Below are positions 45,301 to 55,406 of a stretch of DNA of 64,000 bases, piece after piece. Positions within the stretch are counted from its first letter, which is position 1, and every line of letters begins with the position of its first letter. Under the pieces are notes generated by a model. It made no database searches and was not told the DNA's origin. It saw only the letters and a program-made list of their open reading frames with translations. Source of the stretch: Ophiura sarsii (Eukaryota > Echinodermata > Ophiuroidea > Amphilepidida > Ophiuridae); the NCBI GenBank assembly GCA_035610835.1, contig CM069456.1, positions 31,021,677 to 31,085,676 on the forward strand. The letters run 5' to 3'. A program made the translations under genes and the position numbers.

Positions 45301-48300
45301 TTACAGTATTCATAAATAAATAAATGCTAACAAATAAAATTATAACAAATTAATAATTTTTATAAACACTGGAGTAAAAGCCAATATTTTTGCGTAAAGA
45401 TATTTTCGCACATTTTGATATCATAGACATTTCGCGATTTTTTTTCTTTCGCGGGCGACCTTCTGCATGCACTGCATGACTGTTGAAAACAATATTTTTG
45501 TGTGTTATAATTTTTGTGGAAAAATAACCGCCATGAACATTTCAGCTTTTACATTGAGAAGCAACTCAACAGGAATTCCAAAACCATTTATGAAATTCTT
45601 CGTCATTAATGTCAGTACTAACCTGTAAATGGCTGAGGTTTGAGACATGTGTACCACAGCACATATTAGCTTCTATACCTTGAATCTCTACTATCCTGAC
45701 TAGACCAACATGATCATCAGGTAGGCCTCTTGTTCTAACCTAGAAAAAGTATGGTTATAACATGGGTTTAATTAATGGTAAATCTTGCAATGATTGTATG
45801 TGATGCGATCTGTGAAAACCCGTCGGATGTCGCAAAATGTGAACTATACTCTGTTTGGCCATCTCGAGACAGTGACGTAACCGCGTATTCTACTAATTGC
45901 ATCACATAACGCGCGCGCATACTCGCGGCGCTGGAGTACAAACACGAGCGTTGAAAGGCGGAAGATACACACGGGTGCATAAAAGCTGCGCCTGTTCAGT
46001 TACGTCACTGTCTCGAGATGGCCAAACAGAGTATAGGGATTATGGGTAAAATAAAAAAATAAAAAAATAAATTTATTATTATTTTTTTAATTTTTAAATT
46101 TTTTTTTAAAGAAAATTAAATTCCAATACTTTGTGTCATCATCTTTCATGAAATTTCAACTTCAAAAACTTACTTTTAAAGTCACTTTTATTATTAACCT
46201 TATATTAACTATTAACCTTGTTATTCTATTGAATTATGTATCTTTTTTGGCCTGTTTCCATGATTTCTTGTTTTGTAGCTTTTTATGACATCACAATCAT
46301 CACTCACTCATAACTTTTTTTGTAGTGATCGTAGAAAAATGATCGAAACAGTTCTGTAATCAGCATAGTTTTAGCTGTCTTGATATAATATCTCAAATAT
46401 GAAAAATGCCACCATATGGCGGGTTTTCACAGATCGCATCACATATAATTTATACTGCCTCTTAAAAATAACCTCTCTTACAACATTTTGCTCTCTAAAG
46501 TTGGGACTACTAAAAATATTCAGAATCAGAACACCATTTAAATCTCATCCTTTTTAAAATTGTTCTCTCTAGATTTGCTAATGAACCCACACATCAATTA
46601 ATAATGACATTGAAATGCGATACTGGGATATGTGGCACCAAAGTCTATTCCAAGCATCATGACTAGTTCTCTATTACCATTTCACCTCTTTAAGATTTTG
46701 CATTTTTTTGTTTTTTCCTATAAATCTGAAAAGATTCAATGTTTTCAGCTGTCTTTAGAAGAGTACAAACTATTACTGTGGCAATTTTTATATAATGATA
46801 GGCTTGATTTTAGCCATGTGATTTTTTTACTATACAAAGTTTACTATCACACAGCTTGAATTCAAAAAATAAATATTGCATGCCTTTTGTTTTTGCAATA
46901 CAAAAACTATATCACTCGGTCAAATTTGGATTGTTCCATTACACGAGGCGAAAAATCTAAATTTAACCTTATGATATAGTTGTACTATCACACTCCTAGG
47001 CATGTAATATTTGTATACTATTAGTGCATAAGAACACAAATTGACTTCATTAAAAATCTCACAAACCCACTGCAATACAACATCTTGCTTGTACCCCCAC
47101 CCGGGGGGCACTGACATTGGATAGGGTATAATAGGTATGTGCTGCGCTGAAGACCCCCTTTTTACCCTCTGTGTTATGGCCCCCCTTTTGAGCCTGCATC
47201 AGTTCTTCAGACCCCAATTTGATTTGAAAATTCAAAAATTGCAAAATTTTGCGTTCCAAAGCCCCAATTCTTCGAAAATTTTGCGTTCTAAAACCAAAAA
47301 AAATCCGAAAATGTGCGTTCTTGCTAATCAAAATTGAACTATAGGCCAGTTCTCAAGACCTACTTTTTTTGTAAAATCAGTTCCTAAGACCCTATTTTTC
47401 GTCATAAAACCCACTCAGTTCAGTTGCCTCCCTTTTTGAGACCCTGTGCGGCACACTCCTACCCAAAAAAAAGGTTGAGTGCCCCTCCCCCCCTCGGTAC
47501 TGATACAGTACAAGTCACATTTCAAAAGTTTCACCTGCATTTGGTTTACATCTTACCTCTTGTAATTCTGGTGAGCCAACCTCAACCAACCTTGGTGTCA
47601 TTGGTAAAGATTTTCGTATAGCTTCATTGACTTCTATCTCTAGTTTCTCCAGCTGTTTGCTGTCAATCTTGGCAACGTCTAATTCAATGAACGACTTCTC
47701 TTTACCCAAATCCCTATAGAGACACGCAATATTGTATAAACAGTATAAATAATTTTTGAATTAAGTCATGATTAGTGGACCAAATGGGTCACAATGGGGT
47801 TTAGTTTGAAATTTACAAAGTATGAAATGTACCTGTTTCATTAAAATGACAGAAAACTGAATAAACGACAAGTAATTTGAATCAAATCCTTGGAAATGGG
47901 TCTTACCTTTGGAAGAAATCTTAAGCAATTGACCCTGATTAAAAAAAATGACCATATAAGAGTCATATCATCCATTTGCAATGTACAAATGCCCCAAAGA
48001 AGTAGGTCAGTAAGCCACTGTGAATGCAGCTACTTTGGCAATATCCTCAATATTGGAATGAAAAATAAGGCAGATATTGTTTAACAGACCAATACATTTG
48101 TTAAATGATAGGGGTGAAGCAAAGTCCTTCAGTCTAAAATGCAATGTGACCGTCTCCATAATCTATTATGGTAGAAACTCAATTCATCTATACTTACCAT
48201 GATGTAGTCTTCCATCCATAATTATTATCCGCAATAGCTGTGACTAAATGCTGACCTATGAAGATGCAAACAGGCAATGAGTTTGGTAAAATCAGATTAT

Positions 48301-50803
48301 TATCCAAGTTCATATAGAGGATCGCTGCAGTTAAAGTACCGATGTTTTGGGTTAACGAATCAAAGACGTTAATTTTAGTTTTTAGTCATCTTGAGTTGTA
48401 TTTCATGACTTGATCACTCTTGAGATTGACTTGCTATGTATGGACCCTGCTTTCCTTATTCAACTCTGATCTTTCCAGATCACACATGATACACTACTTT
48501 AACTAATACTTGCTCTAAGAACAAGATTAAAACATTGATGTTTTGCAGGAAAAGTTGTGGAGCAAGGCACTTGTGAACGAACCATCATCTCAAGTTCAAG
48601 CAGTGAAATAATATTCAACAACTCCCCCATAGCTTAAGTACAGTAGCAAAACATTGTCGATTTGAGTTAAACAACGCTGCTATGGGCAACCATCGCGCTG
48701 ATCGATCCGCACCACGCCGATACTGTAATCACGCGATACCAGTCGCAATGTGTGTTGTTTTTGGAATGACCATGACAACTGTTTTCATCGAGTTTTGAAA
48801 CTTACAAGAGCTTAATTATAGGTTAGTTTGGTCATTTCAGTTTTTCGATAATTGAATGAAATGGTTAATAATGAAGTAGGCCTGCATTAAAATAATGTTC
48901 TTATTTACATTGTCTATATATGAAATGGTGTTCAAATCCCTAGTCGTTGTTGAATGGGATTAAATCATGTTTCAGCGTATGTGCATCACCAATCGACAAC
49001 TCGCGTTCTGCGCATGCTGCATGTTTACTTCACTCGGACGTTGCCCTCGTGAAATAAACCACGCAGATGCGCGAACACCGTTGACGATTGGTGATGCACA
49101 TACGCTGAAACATGATTTAATCCCTTAGTATCCTTGGACTCATATATTATCATTACCTGAATGTTGTTGCATATGATCAAACCTCCTGTGCCAGTCAACT
49201 ACCTGTTTAACCTCAGTGTCTGGTTCTAGAGCCATTGGCAAGAAATATATTGCATCACCTCCTCGTCGAGTGATTCTTAGTACTTCTATACCATTAACCT
49301 ATGAACATAAAAGTGGGTTTCATTTGATTAAATACGGATATATATACTCCACTCCACTCATAAGGTACTTAATTGATGTCTAATTTACCTTGATGTTATT
49401 TGATACTGAAGTTTAATGTATTATACTGAGCCAGGCACATATCAATCTGTATGGCAGTGATATTTAGTTTACTTGGAGGTAAATAGAATCAAACCCTGAT
49501 TTGATTTGATTTGATTTGATATTATTTGGGTCCTACGACCCTGGATAACCCAATAAGCTTATTAGCTTATTTCCATTGGGGTCTGTTAGCTGTGCGAACA
49601 GATACAGACCGGGATGATCCTCTACTCTTTACGAAAGAGTCTGTAACCTTTTAACGTGCTCGGGTATTGCTCTTCCGATGCACGGGACCACCATTTATAC
49701 GTGACTTCCGAACCACTGTTTTTTTGCTGCCATTAGGAAATCGTCACAAATCATTTCGCTTCATTTACCAGGCTACTGATACAGCGCACACAGTATCAGC
49801 ACTTAGATTGTAATATCCCCTAACAGCTCCCCAATCTCGCTTGGGTCGACGAAGCAATTGAGACTATGTACCTTGCCCAAGGATACAAACAAGTTGGCTG
49901 TAGTGGGGCTAGAACTCACAACCTTTGCATCGTGAGACCGGCATGCTATCCACTAGACCACACATGCTCCCTCTATCCCTGCCAAATCCAAACTGGAAGC
50001 CACTGACTTATTGCACAATCATGACAGGCACGGATGCCGAAACATTATTTTAGGGAAATGAAATCCCCATTATGTGATGCCCTACCCCGGACTGGAGCCC
50101 TGATGCCATTAAATCCATTTCTGTCAAAGTTTGACCCAAGTTCTCCTCATAGTTTCTATTGTAGCAAATACCCAGTTGGGGTTAAAGTTAGGTTAACTTA
50201 CGGTTCCTCTATCATCTGGCTGTTTCATTCCAATAGTTGATTATGGTCAAATGAAAAAAGAACACAAGAAAAAGTTATTAATATTATGTGTATTTATTAT
50301 AGTTGTCAAAATATAACTTCTTTCCTAACATTTAATGGATTACAATGTCTATGACAGACTATGTTAGACACAATATTTGACTGATTGCTGATGCAGTATT
50401 AATGATAAAATTTGAGTTTGTTTTGATATCAGTTCAATTGCATATAAAAATGTGTAATATTATAAGTCCAAGTTCAGGGTTAGAAATTTGTCAATGCTAT
50501 GCAATTGCATCCATTCAGATTCTCCTCACCTCATCATCTAAATTTACTTGGATTCTCATGAACTTATTTAGGAGAATCTCTGTGAGAATAGATTCTAGGA
50601 TTCTCATCAATTCTTACCCTGGAGTTAGTTTTAAAATGTTGGCACCAAGGGAATAACAAAATCCATGACCTTACCTGTCCCCCGCCTTCAGGAAATAGAA
50701 CTGTGTCTTCAAATGTCACCTCAAAACCTTTAAGAACTTCCTTCTTGCCATTGACCAGTGTTTTGAGTTCAGATGGTTTGCAAGACAACACCTTTGTTGT
50801 GAA
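39364..50803 (-). CDS. AARSD1: AARSD1, alanyl-tRNA editing (AlaX-like) protein, exons 2 to last
   Basis: Minus-strand exons in transcript order: 50675-50803, 50202-50219, 49157-49298, 48198-48255, 47557-47713, 45623-45739, 44161-44291, 42935-43001, 41740-41886, 40840-40934, 39364-39505. All have AG/GT borders and phases that join, giving 400 residues to a TAA stop; human AARSD1 is about 412, so only about a dozen N-terminal residues are missing. Seen: ...FEDTVLFPEGGGQPDDRGT, the zinc-site HMQQHSGQH, ...EANMCCGTHVSNLS (second metal site C-x3-H), and C-terminal KGKKGK and NKMSKRPKAEELL. Family role: trans-editing, hydrolysing Ser- or Gly-charged tRNA(Ala) in the cytosol. No frame damage. The first exon (start codon) was not found between 50804 and 51468; it probably lies beyond the DIRS element inserted at 51469. 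Confidence 0.92.
39600..39860 (-). mobile_element. tRNA-derived SINE, copy 1
   Basis: On the minus strand a tRNA-like head has box A TAGCGCAGTTAGT and box B GGCTCGATCCC (39692-39765), followed by a body with GATCTTTCCCCCAAATTTGA and TTAATTGTCAAAAAC. Body shared with 51100-51330. Direct TTAGGGTTAA phrases lie near both ends. Confidence 0.65.
40935..41739. other. AARSD1 intron, nothing recognised
   Basis: Intron between the two penultimate coding exons; no element ends or domain noticed. Confidence 0.4.
41958..42330. mobile_element. TTAA-flanked long-inverted-repeat MITE
   Basis: TTAA at 41954-41957 and 42331-42334. Arms of about 180 bases are near-perfect complements (tips AGGCATATTATGTGATCTTT), with a short CTGTCGG/CCGACAG centre at 42144-42162. 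A half copy of the same family is at 58153-58318. Confidence 0.85.
43204..43591. mobile_element. MITE with internal tRNA-like sequence
   Basis: Inverted ends: ACGCAG...AAATACCCACATGAC at 43207-43232 and complement at 43563-43590; second inner pair GGGGTTGAC / GTCAACCCC. A 10-base perfect hairpin lies at 43293-43316. Contains a tRNA-like segment at 43370-43440. Confidence 0.7.
43370..43440 (-). other. tRNA-like pseudogene or SINE head
   Basis: Minus strand has box A-like TAGTCTAGTTGTTGAG and box B-like GTGGTTCAATTTCCAC with tRNA-like spacing and a possible anticodon stem (TGCAT/ATGCA). Acceptor stem pairing was not established; not called as a functional tRNA. Confidence 0.45.
43985..44148 (+). 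mobile_element. RTE-like non-LTR 3' end, copy 1
   Basis: Frame reads KGRPRSRWIDQIKLITGHPL, FCYSFAENLYLWRSICKVTS and ends TGA 44126-44128, then a CCAACCAACCAA tail. Same element as 44398-44940, but with the true C-terminus (W-R-S-I-C). Its tail stops about a dozen bases from the AARSD1 splice donor at 44160. Confidence 0.75.
44398..44940 (+). mobile_element. RTE-like reverse transcriptase C-terminal half, copy 2
   Basis: Open frame begins about FLGSLITKEGGCSQEIRHRL and continues through LVLPIAMYACETWTLTKADK, FEMWCWRRMLRISW, SYFGHISRR, GMIEGKRKKGRPRSRWIDQ to a TAA at 44938-44940. YLGS...E-I-x-x-R, Y-x-C-E-x-W-T-L and G-K-R-x-x-GRPR-x-RW-x-D are standard for RTE/BovB-type thumb and C-terminal regions. 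No palm (FADD) region, so 5' truncated and inactive. Lies in an AARSD1 intron, antisense to that gene. Confidence 0.85.
45796..46446. mobile_element. Outer MITE with TATGTGATGCGATCTGTG ends
   Basis: 26-27 base inverted ends (45796-45822 and 46421-46446) sharing GATGCGATCTGTGAAAACCC. A different MITE (45844-46036) is inserted just inside its left end. In an AARSD1 intron. Confidence 0.75.
45844..46036. mobile_element. Nested MITE, CTATACTCTGTTTGGCC family with TGACGTAA sites
   Basis: Perfectly mirrored ends of about 37 bases, including TGACGTAA at 45873-45880 and TTACGTCA at 46000-46007 (bZIP half-site palindrome relatives). Same family at 61309-61896. Confidence 0.8.
46447..47100. other. AARSD1 intron, nothing recognised
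   Basis: A+T-rich intron; no coding domain or element ends found. Confidence 0.4.
47101..47496. mobile_element. MITE-like element with GGGGGGCACT ends
   Basis: Left CCGGGGGGCACTGACATT and right GAGTGCCCCTCCCCCC are mirrored. Interior has repeated TTTTGCGTTC and AGACCCC phrases, similar in style to the nested element at 11185. Confidence 0.45.
48956..49124. mobile_element. Short MITE with 40-base perfect inverted ends
   Basis: 48956-48995 and 49085-49124 are reverse complements (GGGATTAAATCATGTTTCAG and on). Total 169 bases; centre is GC-rich (CTGCGCATGCTGCATG). It ends about 30 bases from the AARSD1 exon at 49157. Confidence 0.85.
49495..49985 (-). mobile_element. tRNA-derived SINE with (ATCAA)n tail
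   Basis: Minus strand: tRNA-like head GTGGTCTAGTGGATAGCATG...GTGAGTTCTAGCC (about 49905-49978), a body with CTTGGGCAAGG, and at the far end a tail that reads TTGATTTGATTTGATTTGAT on the plus strand (49498-49520). About 480 bases. The CCTTGCCCAAGG body motif is common in animal SINEs. Confidence 0.75.
50202..50219 (-). CDS. AARSD1: AARSD1 18-base microexon
   Basis: Encodes exactly PDDRGT between a CAG acceptor and GTAAGT donor, filling the gap between ...FPEGGGQ and VNGIEVLR. Those six residues are conserved in the AlaX family, and both neighbours are in phase 0, so skipping would delete six residues without shifting frame. Confidence 0.9.
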
Positions 50804-50984
50804 CTAAAAAGAATGTTAAGAAAATATTTCAAAAATAATATACATTGTATAGGCCTACAAGGTTGTTTTTTATAGAAGAGCTTCATGAATTTGGTGGTCT
50901 CCTGAAACTTATACAATGTAGTTAGGCCGTGAATCTCTTGCCTCAAAAATGGCAGCTTGTTTTGCTATCGCAAATGACTTTATA

Positions 50985-51093
50985 ATGTTTTTGTATCTTT
51001 GTTCATATTTTGTACTTTTTTTGTTCAGCGCACTGGGGTCTTGCGACGGAGTGCGCTTAATAAGCATGGTTTATTATTATTATTATTATTATT
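50985..51093 (+). mobile_element. L2-like non-LTR 3' tail
   Basis: TTCAGCGCACTGGGG...GAGTGCGCTTAATAAGC followed by (TTA)n. The GCGC...GCGCTTAATAAGC hairpin plus TTA repeats is the standard L2 3' end; only the tail is present. Confidence 0.65.
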
Positions 51094-51099
51094 ATCAAA

Positions 51100-51330
51100 T
51101 TCCATCTGACCAGCCTCAAATTAACCCCAACTTCCTAACCATGTTTTTGACAATTTGTGTGGCCTCTGGTATGGTTAGGGTTAAAGAAACACAAAGACTA
51201 ACCCTAACTCTCTTATCATGTGTTTGACAATTAAACTATCATGGGGGGAAAATGGGTCAAATATTTGGGGAAAGATCACTGTTCGTCCGCGCTGGGGATC
51301 GAAACTGGGCGCTAATGGGGGCGCTCAAAC
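51100..51330 (-). mobile_element. tRNA-derived SINE, copy 2
   Basis: Body matches 39600-39690 (GATCTTTCCCC, TTTAATTGTCAAACAC, GTTAGGGTT). Head is cut near TCGATCCCCAGCGC (51294-51307), so the tRNA part is incomplete. An extra copy of the TTTGACAATT phrase lies at 51147. Confidence 0.6.
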
Positions 51331-51530
51331 ATATAATGCGAAAAAGTCCACTTAAAAATATGCCTATTCTCAGTTGCTTAAGAAATTATTGCATATATTT
51401 GAAGAACAAAATGGCTGATTTAACAAAATGGTATGCATGTGCTGTGTAAGGATTGCACTATTGCTATTTATAATTCCAATTCTACGATTTATGCAATAAT
51501 GCAAGTAGAATTGTAGTTATATAAGAGACA

Positions 51531-51695
51531 AGTGAGATATGACAATGTGTTTGGCCTCTCAAATTGCTTCAAATCCCAATGTTAAAAGTACTAATAAAGT
51601 AAACAAACCTGACCTTGTGGGCGTGGCTATCCGGAAGGGGGGGTCACGACCTTAGGTCACATGGCCCCTTGACCCCTATACTCATCGGTCATTGA
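51531..51695. repeat. DIRS left inverted terminal repeat
   Basis: Complement of 57186-57345 with near identity; contains GTGAGATATGACAATGTG and GGTCACGACCTTAGGTCAC. The near identity implies recent insertion or gene conversion. Confidence 0.9.
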
Positions 51696-52389
51696 AAAAT
51701 TGTGCACATTAAGGCAATTTTCACTCACCCTATAGCGGTGAGAATTATATTGGGGAAAATTGCTGTTCATAACTTAATCAAACTATTGATGAAACACACC
51801 TTTATAAACAACATCCAATTTATTTCAGGGAACCTTTTCTCTGGTTCGTTGTATCAAATAACATAAAAATATGAATATAAAACATATATAAAGAATATAT
51901 AATGAAAAACTAAATCAGCTGCATCTTGGTCATTAACCAAGGATTCTTTGGTATCAATCTGGCATATATATACATACCACCTGAAGAAATAGCACACAAC
52001 TTGTTGCATTGAAAAGTATCTTGACTACTTATCAGAGTTCTGTCAGTAAATGATTGTTAACTGACGCCTGTCAATTGTTATGAACTTGTAACAACAAGTA
52101 TGCATACATGTAGTCTATAGAATGTTAATAATCAATCCATATCAAAATTATGGTAGCTTATCTGATAATAATGAAAGTCTCTAGATAAACTCTTGGTCCA
52201 CCCAGTCAATGGTGACTTCTTCACGGTCGTCCATGCGGCACTCTTAACATCCCGATGTGGCTCCTCCTATAATAAGGCTATCTGTAAAGATACCAAAAAG
52301 GAGAAGGGAAAAAATCACATTAGATTTAAAGTGCTCTTGACATAGACAAGTGAGTATGACAATGTGTGGGTGGGTGGGTGAACCCTGGG
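51696..52389. other. DIRS 3' non-coding segment
   Basis: Between the left terminal repeat and the internal complementary region; downstream of the recombinase frame on the minus strand. No frame or motif recognised. Confidence 0.5.
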
Positions 52390-52503
52390 AAACACATTGT
52401 CATATCTCACTTGTCTCTTATATAACTACAATTCTACTTGCATTATTGCATAAATCGTAGAATTGGAATTATATTTCGAGACTTCGTGAGATATGACAAT
52501 GTG
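52390..52503. repeat. DIRS internal complementary region
   Basis: Joins complements of the two element ends head to head with a shared ATTATA at 52468-52473. Known role in DIRS models: template for completing the ends and forming the circular intermediate. It overlaps the end of the recombinase frame (stop side at 52469). Confidence 0.92.
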
Positions 52504-53446
52504 AGTTTAAAGTACACACTAACCTTGATTGAAGTCCAAGAGCACCCCGAGCAAACGCGGATGAAGATCTTGAACGGTAGTAAAACTTGTTGAACGTAGT
52601 TTCGGTAGTCCAGTTTGCTGTCTTAATGATATCCTCACCGGAGACACCTGCTGCCTTCGCTGCTGATGTTGCTGCACTCCTAGATGAATGAGCCTTAAAG
52701 ACTGTGGTGTCAATACCAGATGCCTTCAAAACGTCTTTCATCCATCTGGCTAAAGTTGCCGTAGAGGCTGGTTTATGTGGTTTTTTGATGGTAATTATCA
52801 TCCTTTTACTTGTCAAATCTTCTCTTAAAGTTCGAGTTTTTTCCTTGTAATCTTTTATGCACTGAACAGGGCATAGAGTCAGGTCCTCTTTGAAGGACGG
52901 GAAGAAAATCTCTTTCGGTGGTCCCGATTTCTGGGTCTTGGTCATAATCGGAAGGACATATCTGACACCATCGGGTTCTTGGAATTCGTACTGCAAGTCT
53001 AACGCTGCTAATTCACTTACCCTACCTGCACAACACAGGGCTAACAGCATCACTAGTTTCTTAGACAATATCTTTAGGTCCAATTCCATAGGAATTGATT
53101 TCATATAGTCTGTCACTTTCTTTACTTCCCATGTGTGTGAGTATCTAGGCATGGGCGGTCTAGAAGTTCTAACCCCTGCCATCACCCTAATAATAATAGG
53201 ATGCTGCCCTACCTGGTATCCCTCTATTGGCGGGATAGATGAAGATAACATAGATCTGTAGACATTCATAGTCCTATATTCTTTACCTTCTTGAAATTTC
53301 TCAGCTAGAAAATTTGCTATCTGTGCGATTGATGGAGAAACGGGATCCGTCTCTGTCTGATCACACCAGCGTATCCAGATTTTCCAGGCACTGTTGTACT
53401 GAGTATGTGTTGATGATCTCCAAGCGGCAAAGATGAGCTTGGAAGC
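52469..53446 (-). CDS. DIRS tyrosine recombinase (YR) domain
   Basis: C-terminal 325 residues of an open frame that extends to 55519. Begins about SKLIFAAWRSSTHTQYNSAW (SAM-like core-binding part). Catalytic pattern seen: first Arg in GRVSELAAL (residue 833 of the long frame), H-S-S-R at 944-947, and Tyr in FNKFYYRS (980/981). An intervening K (TKTQKSG) fits the beta-hairpin lysine. Integrates circular cDNA by strand exchange. It overlaps the RT frame by about 130 bases; how it is translated (own start, shift or splicing) is not visible. The last residues are encoded within the internal complementary region. Confidence 0.88.
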   Translation of the reverse strand, partial: ASKLIFAAWRSSTHTQYNSAWKIWIRWCDQTETDPVSPSIAQIANFLAEKFQEGKEYRTMNVYRSMLSSSIPPIEGYQVGQHPIIIRVMAGVRTSRPPMPRYSHTWEVKKVTDYMKSIPMELDLKILSKKLVMLLALCCAGRVSELAALDLQYEFQEPDGVRYVLPIMTKTQKSGPPKEIFFPSFKEDLTLCPVQCIKDYKEKTRTLREDLTSKRMIITIKKPHKPASTATLARWMKDVLKASGIDTTVFKAHSSRSAATSAAKAAGVSGEDIIKTANWTTETTFNKFYYRSRSSSAFARGALGLQSRLVCTLNSHCHISRSLEI

Positions 53447-55347
53447 GTTTGACGAAATTCCTCTTGCGCTGCAATGTCGTTGGATATGCAACATGCGATC
53501 AGGTACAGTGATTTGTTCGTGATCAGAGGATGCTCCTCCCCTTGAGGTGATGTCAACAGACCCTTCTTGGGCTTCAATAACACTGGAGGTCTTATCAGCA
53601 TTTCCAGAAGAGTTGGATACCAGGGTTGACCTGGCCATAGGGGTGTTACTAACACTAGTTCCTTGCACTCCTTGGCCGCTTTCTGCAGACACCGTGAAAT
53701 TAGCACTATTGGTGGAAAAGCGTAACCTCCTGTCAGGGGCCACCTGTGAAGGAATGCATCCGATCTCTCTGCCCCTGGGTCCGGCCTCCAGCTGAAATAC
53801 CTGGGAAGTTGTGCATTCAACCGGTTGGCGAACAGATCCACTGTCAACGGTCCCAGGCAGTTGAGCACCAGACGGAATACTATCCCGTCTAGTTTCCAGT
53901 CGCTGGATTCTTGTCCTTTCCTCGATTCTCTGTCCGCCAGCGTGTTCAGGCGACCTGGGAGGTATTCGGTTTTCAGTGATAAGCTGCGTTCTAAAGCCCA
54001 ATCCCAAATCCGAATGGCCCAATCCGCTAAGTTCTTGGACTTCGTTCCTCCCATTCGGCCTAAATATGCTACTGCTGACTTGTTGTCCATTCTGAGTAGA
54101 ATTGTTGTTTGGCTTTTTGCTGTTGCAAATGACTTCAGAGCGAGAAATGCTGCCATTATCTCTAGTTCGTTTATATGCTTCTTCCCCTCTATGACTGACC
54201 ATGCACCCCCGGTTGTTAATCCCTCGCAGTGTGCGCCCCATCCGGTCAGTGAAGCATCTGATTCTATGATCAGCGTTTGCATTGTTTCCTGAATGGCTGC
54301 CGTGTGCCTTAACTGCAGATTGTCTATCCACCACTGTGCATCCTGCCTGGCATCCGTGGGTAGTTTTATAGTGGTACTGAAGTCGTGAGTTTTGTACCAT
54401 GATTTTATCATGGCTCTTTGCAGCGCCCTCAACCTCAGAGGAGCTTCTCGTACTGCGAGGTGCGTTGCTTGCATTTTTCCTAAGATGCTGCTTACCTTTT
54501 TCAGTGTCGGTGCTCCATCCGCTAAGAGGGAACGACTTTCCTTGACAATGTTTGTTACCTTGTCTCTTGGTAGAGTCAGAGTGAAAATATTGGAATTTAT
54601 TACAAACCCTAGAAACTCTATTTCTCTGCTTGGTATTATTATGGATTTTTCCTGGTTTACCACAAAGCCCAGGGATTGAAAGGTTCTTACCGTTAGTTCT
54701 GCTTCTGATCTCAATAGACTTGGATCCTGGTTCATCATAAGGAGATCGTCTAGATATATTATGCACCTTATTCCCTTTCGGCGAAGGAGGCTTACGACCG
54801 GTTTCAACGTTTTTGTGAATGTCCTCGGGGCACTTGTTAACCCGAATGCTAGACAATTGAATTGGTACAGCTTGTCTTTCCATTGAAACCTGAGGTATTT
54901 TCTGTGGTTTTGGTGAAGCGGGATGGAGAAATATGCATCTTTGAGGTCTATCTTTACCATGAAGTCGTTTAACCTCAGGACATCTTTGAGCATATGCATA
55001 CCCTCCATCTTGAAATGCTCCGGTTTCACAAATTGATTGAGCTCTTTTAAGTTTATTACCGGTCGGAAACCTCCTCCTTTCTTGGGGACGAGGAACAGGT
55101 TGCTTATGAAGCCTTGGTAATACTGTACCGAAGGAACTTGGCATATAGCCTCTTTTACCAGTAAACTCTGAATTTCCTTCTCTACGTATAACTCCTCCTC
55201 CTTCTTGAGACTCGGAGGGCAGGGAATGCGATTTTGGAAAGGGGGCGACAAAAAATCTATTTTGTAACCTTTTACTGTTTGGTGTACCCAAGGATCTGAT
55301 GTGATTTCCATCCATTGGGTTACAAAATGTCTCACCCCGCCTGCCAC
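53317..55347 (-). CDS. DIRS reverse transcriptase-RNase H polyprotein
   Basis: 676 residues. RT motifs: FLVPKKGGGFRPVINLKELN (85-104), MVKIDLKDAYFSIPLH (130-145), FGLTSAPRTFTK (168-179), YLDDLL active site (198-203), LGF (246-248). RNase H: SDASLTGWGA with D364, NELE at 393-396, MDNKSA D421, LADRES D472. After it, VDLFANRLNAQLPRYFSW (503-520), YAFPPIVLI and LVTPLWPGQPWYP, a region shared by DIRS elements (sometimes described as methyltransferase-like; I only see FPP). Copies the element RNA. Start chosen at the first ATG; gag ends at 55407, so the two are close but in different frames. Confidence 0.93.
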   Translation of the reverse strand: MAGGVRHFVTQWMEITSDPWVHQTVKGYKIDFLSPPFQNRIPCPPSLKKEEELYVEKEIQSLLVKEAICQVPSVQYYQGFISNLFLVPKKGGGFRPVINLKELNQFVKPEHFKMEGMHMLKDVLRLNDFMVKIDLKDAYFSIPLHQNHRKYLRFQWKDKLYQFNCLAFGLTSAPRTFTKTLKPVVSLLRRKGIRCIIYLDDLLMMNQDPSLLRSEAELTVRTFQSLGFVVNQEKSIIIPSREIEFLGFVINSNIFTLTLPRDKVTNIVKESRSLLADGAPTLKKVSSILGKMQATHLAVREAPLRLRALQRAMIKSWYKTHDFSTTIKLPTDARQDAQWWIDNLQLRHTAAIQETMQTLIIESDASLTGWGAHCEGLTTGGAWSVIEGKKHINELEIMAAFLALKSFATAKSQTTILLRMDNKSAVAYLGRMGGTKSKNLADWAIRIWDWALERSLSLKTEYLPGRLNTLADRESRKGQESSDWKLDGIVFRLVLNCLGPLTVDLFANRLNAQLPRYFSWRPDPGAERSDAFLHRWPLTGGYAFPPIVLISRCLQKAAKECKELVLVTPLWPGQPWYPTLLEMLIRPPVLLKPKKGLLTSPQGEEHPLITNKSLYLIACCISNDIAAQEEFRQTLPSSSLPLGDHQHILSTTVPGKSGYAGVIRQRRIPFLHQSHR

Positions 55348-55406
55348 CGGAGGGTTTAATATTAGAGGAGGAAGTTGAGAGTTTTCTGGTGGAGTTACAT
55401 GTAAAC

